From Desulforhabdus amnigena (lineage in GTDB: Bacteria > Desulfobacterota > Syntrophobacteria > Syntrophobacterales > Syntrophobacteraceae): a stretch of DNA of 64,000 bases. The stretch lies in the NCBI RefSeq assembly GCF_027925305.1, contig NZ_BSDR01000001.1, positions 2,941,001 through 3,005,000 on the forward strand, written 5' to 3'. The translations under genes and the position numbers were made by a program. The notes under the pieces were generated by a model, which saw nothing but the letters and a program-made list of their open reading frames with translations, had not been told where the DNA came from and made no database searches. Positions 36,014 through 45,159 of the stretch are shown one piece after another. Numbering within the stretch: the stretch's first letter is position 1; each line of letters opens with the position of its first letter.

Positions 36014-38518
36014 TCACGGTCCTTCTCTGCCGCTTTGCGGCAGGAAACTTTCTGCGGCATTCCGGTCGCCGTTTCTGATGGCCTGCCGTGTGAGGGGTTT
36101 CCAATAGACACAAGCCGCAAGAATATAGAGAAGCAAAGCCAGGACAACCACTGTGTTGAATCCCCAGTGAATGGCTAGAAGGGTTGCCAGGACGGCGCTC
36201 AGGACCGACACGCAGCCGTTGATTCCCCAGGCCCACGGAATGAGAGCCGGAGCCGCCCGTGCGATTCTCGTGAGGCCCAGTGGAAAGGGCATCCCCATGA
36301 AAAAAGCCAGAGGAGCGATGAGTCCCAGTGAAAGGGTCATTCTGAGGCCCTCTGGAAACCCTGAACACCGGCTGAAGATGAGCGGCAAAGCGGCCACATA
36401 AATAAGAGCGATGATCACAATGCCGGCGACGGCCATGGAGATAGGGAGTCCCTCCTTTTGTGCATGCTTCGATTTCTCCAGGAGGGCTCCCAGTTTCCCG
36501 GAAAAATGGCTTCCCAGGCCGGCAAAGATCAAAAAGCCGCAAAGCACCACGGAAGCGGCATAGAGTGGATGGTGTAGAAAGAGAATGAACTTCTGGATGA
36601 AGGCGATTTCAATGAACAGAAAGGAAAAACCCAGCAGCGAGAAATAGAGCACCGTCCGTCCACACCCTTTCCTGGATGCCTTGAAACGCCTCTGGAGTCC
36701 CAGGGGAAGCAGTATCAGGAGGATGCTCACTCCGAGCGCCTGCAGAAAAGTCAGAACCAGAATCGGATAAGTCCATTCGATGAGGGCTATTCCGCCACTG
36801 CTTTTGAGAGACAGAACCTCCGGAAGGATCTCCCACTTGAAGAAATGAAAGAAATACGGCCTGTCGTCCGTAGCCGGTTCGATATAAAATTTGTACCGTT
36901 CAATAAAATCATCCCGGTTCTTTCCCAAGAGCGCTAATGCGCCTTCGTGAAGATAGCCCCCTTCCATGACGTTGAAGCGGTTGGCTTCCGAAGCTTTCAG
37001 GCCGGGGCAATAATCCAAGTCAAAGGAACGCGCTTCGCAGAATGCCCGCATAGCAGCCGTGTCCTCTGTCGTAAGCCACCCATTTTTCACCAGAAGTGTA
37101 GTGGTTTTCCAGCTTCGAATCAGGGCCAATCGATTTTCCGGATTCTTTTCCGATGACCTTTCCAGGGCGGCAATGGCCGTGGCGAAGAGTTTCAGGCTAT
37201 CCCGCGGCGGCGCTTTCACCCACCGGGTTATAGCCAGAAAGCCCCCCGGCTCTACGTGCTGAAGGTATTCCTCCAAGGCTTCGACGGTGTAGAGGTAGCT
37301 CTCGCTCAGAGCATATCCTCCGGTGGCGGAAGCATTGAAGGAATCGAGCAGTGAGACCTGTATCAAGTCGTATTGCCGGGAAGCGGACGCGACAAAACCT
37401 CGCGCTTCCGCCACATGAACATGAACATCCTCACGCCCGTAGAGGTTTCCCGCAAAATCAGCGAAATCTTCTCTCACCAGAGAAACGACATTTGCATCGA
37501 GTTCCACGGCATCGACCGTCTTCGCCCCATGAGAGAGCGCCATGAGCACATCCGCCCCGCCTCCGGCCCCCAGCACCAGAACCTGCGGACTTTTCAGCAG
37601 GTGATAGGGAAGAGCCGAAGTCATACAGTCCAGGTATGAAAAAGGACCGAAGTTTCCGTCAAACCGGGTGATGGGACTCATACCGTCGCCATCTGTAAAA
37701 ATCCCCAGCTGGACGGGGGGTTCCGTATCGCAATTGAGACTCATTCCCGGTGCGTGTCGAAACGGGATAGAGGGGCTTTCCACAACACTCAGCCAGCCCA
37801 AAGGACTGAACCGCTCTGCGACGACCCTGGCGCCCGGAATGCGCAATGCGTCACTGAGCCCCTTGTATTCCGAAACTCGTAGCGCAAGCCATCCTTCCGG
37901 CCAGAAAAAAGGAAGGGACAAACCGCACAAAAGCAAAGCAATCCCGAGACAATAAAATTTGAGTGTTTTTCGGGAAAAACTCGCGCAGCCCGCAGCGAAA
38001 AAACCCGGAACAGAGAGAATCCTGAGACAGGTGGTAGGGCGGAAAAGAAAGAGCAGAACCACAACCCCCATGGCGCCCGTCCCCGCCCCCAGAAGATCGA
38101 AAAGATAAATGCGATGGATCTGGTCTTTGAAGCTGGAAAAAGTGAGGCTGATACAATTGGCGGCAAAGAAGAACGGCAGAAAGAGGATGAGATAGAGTTC
38201 CAGAAGATGAATCCACTGCCTGGCATCCCAAAGGATTTCAAGAGGATTCAACGGAACACGTTCCGCGAGCACAAATCCGAAAACCACCGCCAGGGCAAAA
38301 AGCAGAGCGTTGGCGATAAAGGCTCCATGAAATCGCTTCAGAAGGCAGTCCTGAGTCAGGGCCACGAAAGTGCCGCTGGCTCCGAACCCCAGCAACGCGA
38401 TGCTGATGATCATGTAGGCGAAGTGATGCCATTGCGTGATGCTCAGCAGCCGCATCAGCAGCACTTCATAGCCCAGCACGGCAAAAGAAATGCTGAATAT
38501 GGCCGGACCGGGAAACAT
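36014..38518 (-). CDS. Membrane-anchored spermidine synthase-like protein
   Basis: 834 residues. About six to seven hydrophobic segments at the N-terminus (first: ISFAVLGYEVLLMRLL), a central Rossmann methyltransferase/aminopropyltransferase-like domain (SAM-type loop VLVLGAGGGADVLMAL near residue 300, then acidic VDAVELDANVV), and another block of membrane helices at the C-terminus. The domain resembles SpeE, but whether it makes polyamines is unknown; fused proteins of this kind are generally uncharacterised. It begins 3 bp after the exported PIMT gene, so the two are co-translated. Confidence 0.83.
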   Translation of the reverse strand: MFPGPAIFSISFAVLGYEVLLMRLLSITQWHHFAYMIISIALLGFGASGTFVALTQDCLLKRFHGAFIANALLFALAVVFGFVLAERVPLNPLEILWDARQWIHLLELYLILFLPFFFAANCISLTFSSFKDQIHRIYLFDLLGAGTGAMGVVVLLFLFRPTTCLRILSVPGFFAAGCASFSRKTLKFYCLGIALLLCGLSLPFFWPEGWLALRVSEYKGLSDALRIPGARVVAERFSPLGWLSVVESPSIPFRHAPGMSLNCDTEPPVQLGIFTDGDGMSPITRFDGNFGPFSYLDCMTSALPYHLLKSPQVLVLGAGGGADVLMALSHGAKTVDAVELDANVVSLVREDFADFAGNLYGREDVHVHVAEARGFVASASRQYDLIQVSLLDSFNASATGGYALSESYLYTVEALEEYLQHVEPGGFLAITRWVKAPPRDSLKLFATAIAALERSSEKNPENRLALIRSWKTTTLLVKNGWLTTEDTAAMRAFCEARSFDLDYCPGLKASEANRFNVMEGGYLHEGALALLGKNRDDFIERYKFYIEPATDDRPYFFHFFKWEILPEVLSLKSSGGIALIEWTYPILVLTFLQALGVSILLILLPLGLQRRFKASRKGCGRTVLYFSLLGFSFLFIEIAFIQKFILFLHHPLYAASVVLCGFLIFAGLGSHFSGKLGALLEKSKHAQKEGLPISMAVAGIVIIALIYVAALPLIFSRCSGFPEGLRMTLSLGLIAPLAFFMGMPFPLGLTRIARAAPALIPWAWGINGCVSVLSAVLATLLAIHWGFNTVVVLALLLYILAACVYWKPLTRQAIRNGDRNAAESFLPQSGREGP

Positions 38519-38521
38519 CTC

Positions 38522-39262
38522 TTAATGCCCGCCCGTCAGAGGCACGAAGGCAACGGGCAGCACCTGCCTCGTTTTGATTTTCCCATCCATCGTTTTTTCC
38601 ACCAGCATCAGTTGCTGGGTCATGAAAGAACCGCCGATGGGGATTACCATCCTGCCGCCGGGTTTCAGTTGTTCCACGAGAGGAGGAGGGATATGGCTGC
38701 CGGCAGCCGTTACCATAATTGCGTCGAAAGGGGCATGCTCTTTCCATCCATAATAGCCGTCGCCGACACGCACCTGCACGTTGCCGTATCCCAGGCGCTT
38801 CAGGCGTTCCCGCGCCGTCTCCCCCAGCTCTTCTATGATTTCAACGGAATACACTTCCCTGGCGCATTCCGCCAGAATCGCCGCCTGATAACCCGATCCC
38901 GTCCCCAGTTCGAACACCGTGTCTTCTTTTCCTACGTCCAACAGGTCGGTCATGACGGCCACTATGTAGGGCTGAGAAATGGTCTGCCCATGGCCGATGG
39001 GCAACGGCCGGTTTTCGTAAGCGTAGCGTCTCTGGCCATTCGAAACGAATTCATGGCGCGGCACCCGTCTCATGGCTTCCAGTACCTGCGGCCCCAGAGA
39101 TCTCTTGCCGAGCTGCTCACGGGTAGATTGCACATCGGCCTCGATTTCCTTAACCATGCTCTCGCGTTGCACCTGATAAGGACTATTCTCCGAGGCGGAA
39201 CTCCCCGTGCAACACAACACCAGGGGAAAAAGCAGGAAAAACGCTAAAATGCTTCGTATCAT
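38522..39262 (-). CDS. pcm: Exported protein-L-isoaspartate O-methyltransferase
   Basis: PIMT methylates L-isoaspartyl residues in damaged proteins using SAM. The 246-residue product has the core motifs RVPRHEFV, GHGQTISQPYIVA and VFELGTGSGYQAAILAE. The N-terminus is unusual: MIRSILAFFLLFPLVLCCTG is a good signal peptide, predicted cleavage near SSASEN, so the enzyme should be periplasmic or membrane-anchored. ATG 39262 follows GGGAGGGAGAACC; the open frame before it (to 39370) overlaps the patatin gene and is unlikely to be used. Confidence 0.9.
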   Translation of the reverse strand: MIRSILAFFLLFPLVLCCTGSSASENSPYQVQRESMVKEIEADVQSTREQLGKRSLGPQVLEAMRRVPRHEFVSNGQRRYAYENRPLPIGHGQTISQPYIVAVMTDLLDVGKEDTVFELGTGSGYQAAILAECAREVYSVEIIEELGETARERLKRLGYGNVQVRVGDGYYGWKEHAPFDAIMVTAAGSHIPPPLVEQLKPGGRMVIPIGGSFMTQQLMLVEKTMDGKIKTRQVLPVAFVPLTGGH

Positions 39263-39296
39263 GGTTCTCCCTCCCGTAATAATAGAGGAATCGAAA

Positions 39297-40187
39297 TCAC
39301 AAGTCCTCGTGATAGTGCGGGTGCCCATGGATTCCCGGCCCAAAAAGAAAAAGGCCCTCGAGAAAATCACGGGTCAAAACATATCCCGTCTTGATCAGAG
39401 AATCAGACTCTGAAAAATCGTAATTGGCGACGGATAGTGGACAGGGAGAGGGCAGATAGAGGACGATTCTATCCTTTTTCAGCGAGGAAAGTTCACCCAG
39501 GGGCTGGCGATTGAGCATGATGGAGAAAAAATGCAAAGCCTTTTCAAGGGTCGTTTCAGGAGGTTCCTCCAGCATACAGGGATAACCCACATCGAACACC
39601 ACCAATGTGCGGGCCCCTAGCTTTTGAGCCGACAGCAGCGGAACACGCGAAGTTACGGAACCGTCTATGAGTGTACGGCCTTTCATGATGACAGGAGGGA
39701 AAACAAAAGGGATTGCACTGCTAGCGAGAAGGCTCTCGTGGAGGCTTCCCGTTCTCAGGATAAAGGTATCACCGGATAAATAATCCGTGGCGGTGACAAA
39801 AGTGGGGATCAACTGGTCTTCGAAAGCATCCGGGATGTATCTGGCAATCAATCCCCGCAGCGCATCGGGGGACGCCAGGGCCTTGCGACCCGAGAGCAGA
39901 TTGATGATTTCTCTTACCCCAATAGAACCAAACACATCCGTGAGTGTCAGTCCAAGCCATATTTCAGCAAGAGCTTCAATGCGTTCTTCGCCGAATCCCT
40001 GACCGATAAAGGCGGCATTGATCGCCCCCGCGGAACTGCCGATCACCAGATCGGGCGTTATGCCGGACTGGCATACGGCTCGCAGCATCCCGACCTGCAT
40101 GGCCCCAAGAGAGACTCCCCCGGAGAATACAAATGCCAGAGGCCGGGGCAATGTTTCCAATGAATAAACATTCTGAGTGGAATCCAT
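39297..40187 (-). CDS. Patatin-like phospholipase
   Basis: 296-residue lipid acyl hydrolase. The oxyanion loop SGGVSLGAMQ (residues 23-32), nucleophile motif GSSAGAIN (Ser in GxSxG, near 50) and the Asp of LIDGSV near 173 form the expected Ser-Asp dyad. There is no clear signal peptide. AGAGG precedes ATG 40187. It heads a three-gene unit with the exported PIMT and the spermidine synthase-like protein, and has a palindromic site just upstream. Confidence 0.88.
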   Translation of the reverse strand: MDSTQNVYSLETLPRPLAFVFSGGVSLGAMQVGMLRAVCQSGITPDLVIGSSAGAINAAFIGQGFGEERIEALAEIWLGLTLTDVFGSIGVREIINLLSGRKALASPDALRGLIARYIPDAFEDQLIPTFVTATDYLSGDTFILRTGSLHESLLASSAIPFVFPPVIMKGRTLIDGSVTSRVPLLSAQKLGARTLVVFDVGYPCMLEEPPETTLEKALHFFSIMLNRQPLGELSSLKKDRIVLYLPSPCPLSVANYDFSESDSLIKTGYVLTRDFLEGLFLFGPGIHGHPHYHEDL

Positions 40188-40196
40188 GGCAACCTC

Positions 40197-40221
40197 TTCA
40201 ATCGATTGAATGTTTCAATCG
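40197..40221. promoter_or_regulatory. Possible operator upstream of the patatin operon
   Basis: Two overlapping palindromes: TTCAATCGATTGAA (14 bp perfect, 40197-40210) and CGATTGAA-TGT-TTCAATCG (40203-40221). The half-site TTCAATCG recurs three times, directly before the ribosome binding site of the patatin gene. This layout is typical of a repressor site, but no regulator gene is adjacent. Confidence 0.45.
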
Positions 40222-40528
40222 TTTCATGAGGACTCGTAGCGGGCCGAGGAAGTCATGAAATTACAGCCTGCCGCAGGCATTGGGAAAAACCAAACAAAAC
40301 AAGTGATTGGACGAACAGTTGTCCAAGCACCATTTTTTGTAGGTCATTCGTATGATATTCCACACCGTTTTTACCGGTAAGTCAACATTTGCCGAATCCC
40401 AGGAATAAAAAAGAATCAGGCGGATTCGGAAAAGCCGGTCCATTGTCGTCAATCTGCCTTGGCGGCAACGCGTTGTGTTTACCTCAGGGGATTGTGCTGC
40501 GCCGGATGCGGCCCTCTCCACAGCTTTT
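40222..40528. other. Intergenic region between Nudix and patatin genes
   Basis: No supported gene. A short inverted repeat, TTGGAC...GTCCAA (40307-40326), followed on the minus strand by a T-rich tract, might end the Nudix transcript. Confidence 0.4.
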
Positions 40529-41032
40529 TCATATCCGCAAAGGGAGGTGCCCTGCGAAGAACAGTCTGACGATTTCAGTGTGCAACCCGAAAGCCAGATT
40601 TTCCGGTCGCTTGAGAATGAGCCTCTCCAGGCTCTCATCGGTTGGCTGGAAAGGCGGAAGGCTCTCCGATGCCCGGCGCCCCGCAATACCAAAAACCAAC
40701 AAGGTTTCGTCCTCACCACTCCGCACTGCAAACTCCCGAATCTCTTCCGGAGAAATGGAAACACACGCCTCTTCCAGAACTTCCCGCGCCCCGGCTTCCT
40801 GCCAGGATTCCCCCAGGTTGATGTATCCGCCGGGCAAAGCCGGTTTCCCCACATGCGGTGCAATACCACGCCTGATCACCAGAATTCCATCGTCCACCGG
40901 AACCAATACAACCGCGACCGGCAGGGGATTCAGGAAAGTGATGTTCCCGCACAGGGTGCACGTCCTGGGCCAAGCGGCATTGCGGGGAAAAACCTGGCCA
41001 CAGTAAGAACAATGAGAATTTTTTCGATACAT
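40529..41032 (-). CDS. Nudix hydrolase with zinc ribbon
   Basis: 167 residues. Two CxxC pairs near the N-terminus (CSYCG and CTLCG) form a zinc ribbon like that of NudC-type or YfcD-like proteins; then the Nudix box GGYINLGESWQEAGAREVLE continues to EEAC, with the metal-binding REVLEE. Substrate cannot be told from the sequence. The start MYRKNSHCSYCG at 41032 is preferred to an in-frame ATG at 41086 whose extra residues have no family match. Confidence 0.87.
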   Translation of the reverse strand: MYRKNSHCSYCGQVFPRNAAWPRTCTLCGNITFLNPLPVAVVLVPVDDGILVIRRGIAPHVGKPALPGGYINLGESWQEAGAREVLEEACVSISPEEIREFAVRSGEDETLLVFGIAGRRASESLPPFQPTDESLERLILKRPENLAFGLHTEIVRLFFAGHLPLRI

Positions 41033-41366
41033 TTTTAAACTCTTACACATGGTTTGCAGAAAAGGCAACGCGCCTTCATCCATCATTCCCCAAGATCAAT
41101 CGATGTGGACTCACCCAGGTACTTCAGGTGACTGCCGCAACCACTTTCGCAATCCGTTCCCCAAAGCGGGGGATAAGAATGTTTCCGGGGAGGCCATACC
41201 CCGTTTGGCAATGGGACACGATAGATTAATACTACACAACCGCCATTATGGAGTCAAAATGTCCGTGGGATGCCTCTGTGCTTAGATTTCCTTTCTTTTT
41301 AGAGGAAACTCGCAAATCGAAGAGGTACAGTTCTTTTAACGACTCAAAAAGTGCACTCAAACAGAA

Positions 41367-41396
41367 GGTAGCGCCGCCTTCCACGGCGGTGCTACC
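41367..41396. repeat. GC-rich hairpin
   Basis: GGTAGCGCCGCC and GGCGGTGCTACC pair over 12 bp with a single G-U type mismatch around a six-base loop. No T tract follows on either strand, so it looks like a REP-type palindrome rather than a terminator. Confidence 0.55.
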
Positions 41397-41523
41397 AATA
41401 TTGGATCACTAAAATGATTCATGTCGTTCCAATGGACTCCAAGCCTGGATTTTTCCCCGCTGATTTTCGGATTTGACCATTGTTCCCAACAAACCGCTCA
41501 CCTAATCAAAGCCTGGAGACAGG

Positions 41524-41625
41524 CTACAGATTCAGCGATTTCCCCCTCAGTGGTCTGAATCGGTACTTTGGTACCCACACGATGTGGTTGGTATTGGCAG
41601 TGCCAAATTGTTTGTGATAACTTCC
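41524..41625 (-). pseudogene. Relic of an IS200/IS605 TnpA transposase
   Basis: About 33 codons on the minus strand end at a TAG and include TNHIVWVPKYRFRPLRGKS, which matches the start of Y1 transposases (HIVWVPKYRxxxLxG). The catalytic HUH and Tyr regions are gone. It lies in a gene-poor gap beside the RND operon. Confidence 0.6.
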
Positions 41626-41831
41626 GAAATCGGCTCCTCTGCCACTCCTTGGCTTCAGTTGTGGGGACAACCCGGCCTTGGCATGTAGCAGATGAGCCGT
41701 TCGGAGGGCAAAGCCGCTGACCTCCGACCTCACCCTGAGGGCAAGGGGTTCTATGAAAGATTCATCCCTTCGTTCCGTTCCAAAGGACAAACGGATCACT
41801 TTGGGACAGCCTCCCAAGAAAGAAGTGAGCC

Positions 41832-44800
41832 ATGTGGATTGTTCGTCTCGCATTGCGTCGTCCCTATACCTTCGTAGTAGCGGCGTTGGTGCTCTTGTTG
41901 CTGACCCCGTTCGTGCTGATTCGCACACCGACGGATATTTTCCCGGACATCAACATCCCGGTTGTGAGCGTAGTCTGGGTGTACAACGGTCTGAGCGCCC
42001 GCGAGGTGGAGGAGCGCATCATCTACAACCATGAGCGAATGATCAGTACCCTGGTCAACGACATCGAGCATACGGAGTCCACAGCCTACAACGGAGCCGG
42101 TGTGATCAAGGTGTTCCTCCAGCCCGGCGCTTCCGTTTCCGATGCAGTGGGGCAGATCGCAGCCAGCGGACAGACGGCGCTGCGCTTCCTGCCGCCTGGA
42201 GTCACCCCACCCTTTGTCATCCGCTACAATGCTTCCTCGGTGCCCATCCTTCAGTACAGCCTGGCCAGCCATAAATTCTCCGAGCAAGAGCTGCAGGACA
42301 TGGCCATGAACCGCATCAAGATCGGTCTTTCGACCGTGAGAGGGGCTTCCGTGCCTTATCCGTACGGTGGAAAAGCACGAGTTGTGGCCGTGGATCTCGA
42401 CCTGCCCGCCCTCCAGGCAAAGAACCTGGCGCCGCAGGATGTCGTCAATGCCTTCAATGCCCAGAATTTCGTTCTACCGAGCGGTACGGCGAAAATCGGC
42501 GAGACGGAATACAACGTTTCACTGGACAGCAATCCGGCAGTGCTTGCGGCTCTGAACGATCTACCCGTAAAGACCGTGAACGGCGCAGTGATCCGCGTCG
42601 GAGATGTGGCGCAGGTCCATGACGGCTACCAACCCCAGCAAAACGTCGTCCGGTTGGACGGCATGCGCGGCGTGCTGCTCACCATCTTGAAGACCGGCGC
42701 GGCCTCGACCTTGCGCGTTGTGGAAAGGGTAAAAAATGCCATGCCGCTGATCCTGAGCGGCCTTCCCTCCGAACTGGAGGTCAAGGAATTCGCCGACCAG
42801 TCGCTTTTTGTCCGTGCCGCTGTCAACAGCGTGGTGAAGGAGGGGTTGATCGCGGCAGCCCTGACGGCGGTGATGATTCTGCTCTTTCTGGGGTCCTGGC
42901 GGAGCACCTTCATCATCGCCCTTTCCATCCCTCTCTCGGTTCTGAGTTCCCTGGCCCTGCTCAGCGCACTGGGAGAAACCATCAACCTCATGACGCTGGG
43001 CGGTTTGGCGTTGGCTGTCGGGATTCTCGTGGACGACGCCACGGTTGAGATCGAGAACGTTCACCGTCAGATGGCTCTGGGAAAGCCCAATATTCAGGCC
43101 ATCCTCGACGGAGCGCAGGAAATCGCCCTGCCGGCGTTCGTCTCGACGCTATGCATCTGTATCGTCTTCGTGCCAATGTTTTTTCTCACCGGAGTCGCCC
43201 GCTACCTCTTCGTCCCCTTGGCCGAAGCGGTCGTATTCGCCATGCTCGCAAGCTATGCGCTCTCGCGAACGCTCATCCCAACGCTTGTCATGTGGTTCTA
43301 CCGCAACGTGGAATATCGAGGCCACGCGGCCGATCCCGGTGCGGTTTCCCTGTGGCTGCGCCCGTTCGTGGCCCTGCAGATCCGCTTTGAACAAGGTTTC
43401 GACAGGTTCAGGGAAGGCTACCGTACGCTCCTGGGCATGGTGTTGGCGCACCGTATTATTTTCGTGATCTTCTTCCCGGCGTTCTGTGTCGGGTCCTGGC
43501 TGCTCATCCCTCAGCTCGGCCAGGACTTCTTCCCGTCGGTCGATGCGGGCCACTTCCGGCTGCACGTTCGCGCCCACGGCGGACTGCGCATCGAGGAAAC
43601 CACGCGGCTCGTGGATCGGGTCGAAGCCGTGATCCGGGAGGCGATCCCGGCCAAGGAGCTTGGCGGCATTCTCGACAACATCGGCATCCCCTTCGGCGGA
43701 GTGCCGCTCACCTATATCGACAACGGACTCACGGGAACCGGTGATGCGGATATTCTCGTTTCCCTCCTCCACGATCACCAGCCGACCGAGGGTTACGTGC
43801 GCCGGCTGCGCACCCGGCTCAATAGAGACTTTCCCGAAGCGACCTTCTATTTCCTGCCAGCCGATATTGTCAATCAGACCATCAACTTCGGATTGCCCGC
43901 ACCCTTCGACATCCAGATCATGGGACGGGAGCGAGAAAAGAATCGGACCATTGCGGGGGGGATCGCCGAGAAGATTCGCAAAATCCCCGGAGCTGTGGAC
44001 GTGCGAATCCAACAGCCTTTCGACCAGCCCGAGCTCCACTTTGCCGTCGACCGCATCAAAGCATCCCAGATCGGCCTTTCCGAACGTGACGTGGCCAACT
44101 CGGTGCTCCTGAGCCTTTCGGGCAGCAGCCAGGTACAGCCCAATTACTGGCTGAATCCGCAAAACGGGATTCAATACCCGGTGAGCATCAGGGTGCCGGA
44201 ATATCCGATGAATTCCCTTTCCGCGCTCCATGCCATCCCGGTGAGCGCCAACCAGCCGGGCAAAAGCGATGCCCAGATCCTGGCCAACCTCGCCTCAGTC
44301 CAGCGAAGGAGCGGATCACCCATCTATTCCCACTACAACGTGATGCCGGTCATCGATGTCTTCGGCGGTGTGAGCGGCCGCGACCTGGGCGGCGTGCTGC
44401 GGGATATCGCCCCTATCATAGAGGCGGCTAAAAAAGAGCTTCCCAAGGGGAGTTCCATCATGCTGCGCGGCCAGGCGGATACGATGAACAAGAGCTTTAC
44501 CGGTCTCGGCACCGGACTGGGGTTGGCGATAGCGCTTATCTACCTACTGCTGGTCGTCAACTTCCAGAGCTGGCTCGATCCGTTCATCATCATCACGGCC
44601 CTACCCGGCGCCCTGGCCGGCGTCGTGTGGGGGCTCTATCTCACCCTCACCACATTGAGCGTCCCCGCGTTGATGGGCGCCATCATGAGTCTGGGGGTTG
44701 CAACCGCAAACTCCGTCCTGGTGGTAACCTTTGCACGGAACAACCTCCAGCAGGGCCATGACCCTTTGACCTCCGCCTGGGAGGCAGGAGTCGGCCGATT

Positions 44801-44987
44801 GCGTCCGGTGCTCATGACGGCACTCGCCATGATCCTGGGCATGCTCCCCATGTCCCTTGCCCTGGGTGAAGGCGGCGAGCAAAACGCCCCGCTCGGCCGC
44901 GCGGTGATCGGAGGGCTCATTCTTGCTACCGTGGCAACTCTCTTCTTCGTGCCCGTAGTCTTCAGTCTGCTGCATAAAAATCGGTGA
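41832..44987 (+). CDS. RND efflux transporter (HAE1/AcrB type)
   Basis: Proton-driven inner-membrane pump, 1051 residues. It has the usual 12-helix, two large periplasmic-loop layout, starting MWIVRLALRRPYTFVVAALV, with the proton-relay double aspartate in LAVGILVDDATVEIENVH. The sequence is complete and in the length range of the family. Substrate unknown. It opens a three-gene operon with an HlyD-family adaptor and a TolC/OprM-type channel, so the pump should work across both membranes. Confidence 0.94.
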   Translation: MWIVRLALRRPYTFVVAALVLLLLTPFVLIRTPTDIFPDINIPVVSVVWVYNGLSAREVEERIIYNHERMISTLVNDIEHTESTAYNGAGVIKVFLQPGASVSDAVGQIAASGQTALRFLPPGVTPPFVIRYNASSVPILQYSLASHKFSEQELQDMAMNRIKIGLSTVRGASVPYPYGGKARVVAVDLDLPALQAKNLAPQDVVNAFNAQNFVLPSGTAKIGETEYNVSLDSNPAVLAALNDLPVKTVNGAVIRVGDVAQVHDGYQPQQNVVRLDGMRGVLLTILKTGAASTLRVVERVKNAMPLILSGLPSELEVKEFADQSLFVRAAVNSVVKEGLIAAALTAVMILLFLGSWRSTFIIALSIPLSVLSSLALLSALGETINLMTLGGLALAVGILVDDATVEIENVHRQMALGKPNIQAILDGAQEIALPAFVSTLCICIVFVPMFFLTGVARYLFVPLAEAVVFAMLASYALSRTLIPTLVMWFYRNVEYRGHAADPGAVSLWLRPFVALQIRFEQGFDRFREGYRTLLGMVLAHRIIFVIFFPAFCVGSWLLIPQLGQDFFPSVDAGHFRLHVRAHGGLRIEETTRLVDRVEAVIREAIPAKELGGILDNIGIPFGGVPLTYIDNGLTGTGDADILVSLLHDHQPTEGYVRRLRTRLNRDFPEATFYFLPADIVNQTINFGLPAPFDIQIMGREREKNRTIAGGIAEKIRKIPGAVDVRIQQPFDQPELHFAVDRIKASQIGLSERDVANSVLLSLSGSSQVQPNYWLNPQNGIQYPVSIRVPEYPMNSLSALHAIPVSANQPGKSDAQILANLASVQRRSGSPIYSHYNVMPVIDVFGGVSGRDLGGVLRDIAPIIEAAKKELPKGSSIMLRGQADTMNKSFTGLGTGLGLAIALIYLLLVVNFQSWLDPFIIITALPGALAGVVWGLYLTLTTLSVPALMGAIMSLGVATANSVLVVTFARNNLQQGHDPLTSAWEAGVGRLRPVLMTALAMILGMLPMSLALGEGGEQNAPLGRAVIGGLILATVATLFFVPVVFSLLHKNR

Positions 44988-45012
44988 AGCGGTGAGTGGT
45001 GAGAGGTGGCGG

Positions 45013-45159
45013 ATGGGGTATCATATTTTTAGAGAGCTGAGGGTTTGGCAGGAGGCGAAGCTGCTTGCAGTTGAGGAGCTCTTCTTTCTTGTGAACGGCC
45101 AATGCAACAAAATGAGAGCAATGCGGACTAAACTCATCCAATCAAGGAAACTTCAATGA
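45013..45159 (+). pseudogene. Truncated four-helix bundle (S23-type) protein
   Basis: Reading from ATG 45013 gives 48 codons starting MGYHIFRELRVWQEAKLLAV, which matches the first helix of the 23S rRNA intervening-sequence/four-helix bundle family (about 120 residues). The rest of the family is missing and the reading runs to TGA at 45157-45159, overlapping the next start. It looks like a remnant caught between the pump and adaptor genes. Confidence 0.55.

Larger units (their letters stand above)
41033..41831. other. Gene-poor region before the RND operon
   Basis: About 800 bp. It holds a hairpin (41367-41396), a relic of an IS200-type transposase (41524-41625), and otherwise no recognisable gene. 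The composition differs from the flanking coding DNA. Confidence 0.5.

Noticed and set aside
40261-40869. Minus-strand open frame of 202 codons overlapping the Nudix gene
   Set aside because: The Nudix box is in another frame and this frame carries no motif.
32512-41358. Shared 14-mer AAAAGTGCACTCAA near 32512 and 41345
   Set aside because: In 64 kb several exact 14-mer pairs are expected by chance, and the flanks do not match.
43149-44231. 360-codon minus-strand open frame inside the RND pump gene
   Set aside because: It is antisense to a complete RND pump and lacks recognisable domains; it is a by-product of GC-rich codon bias.
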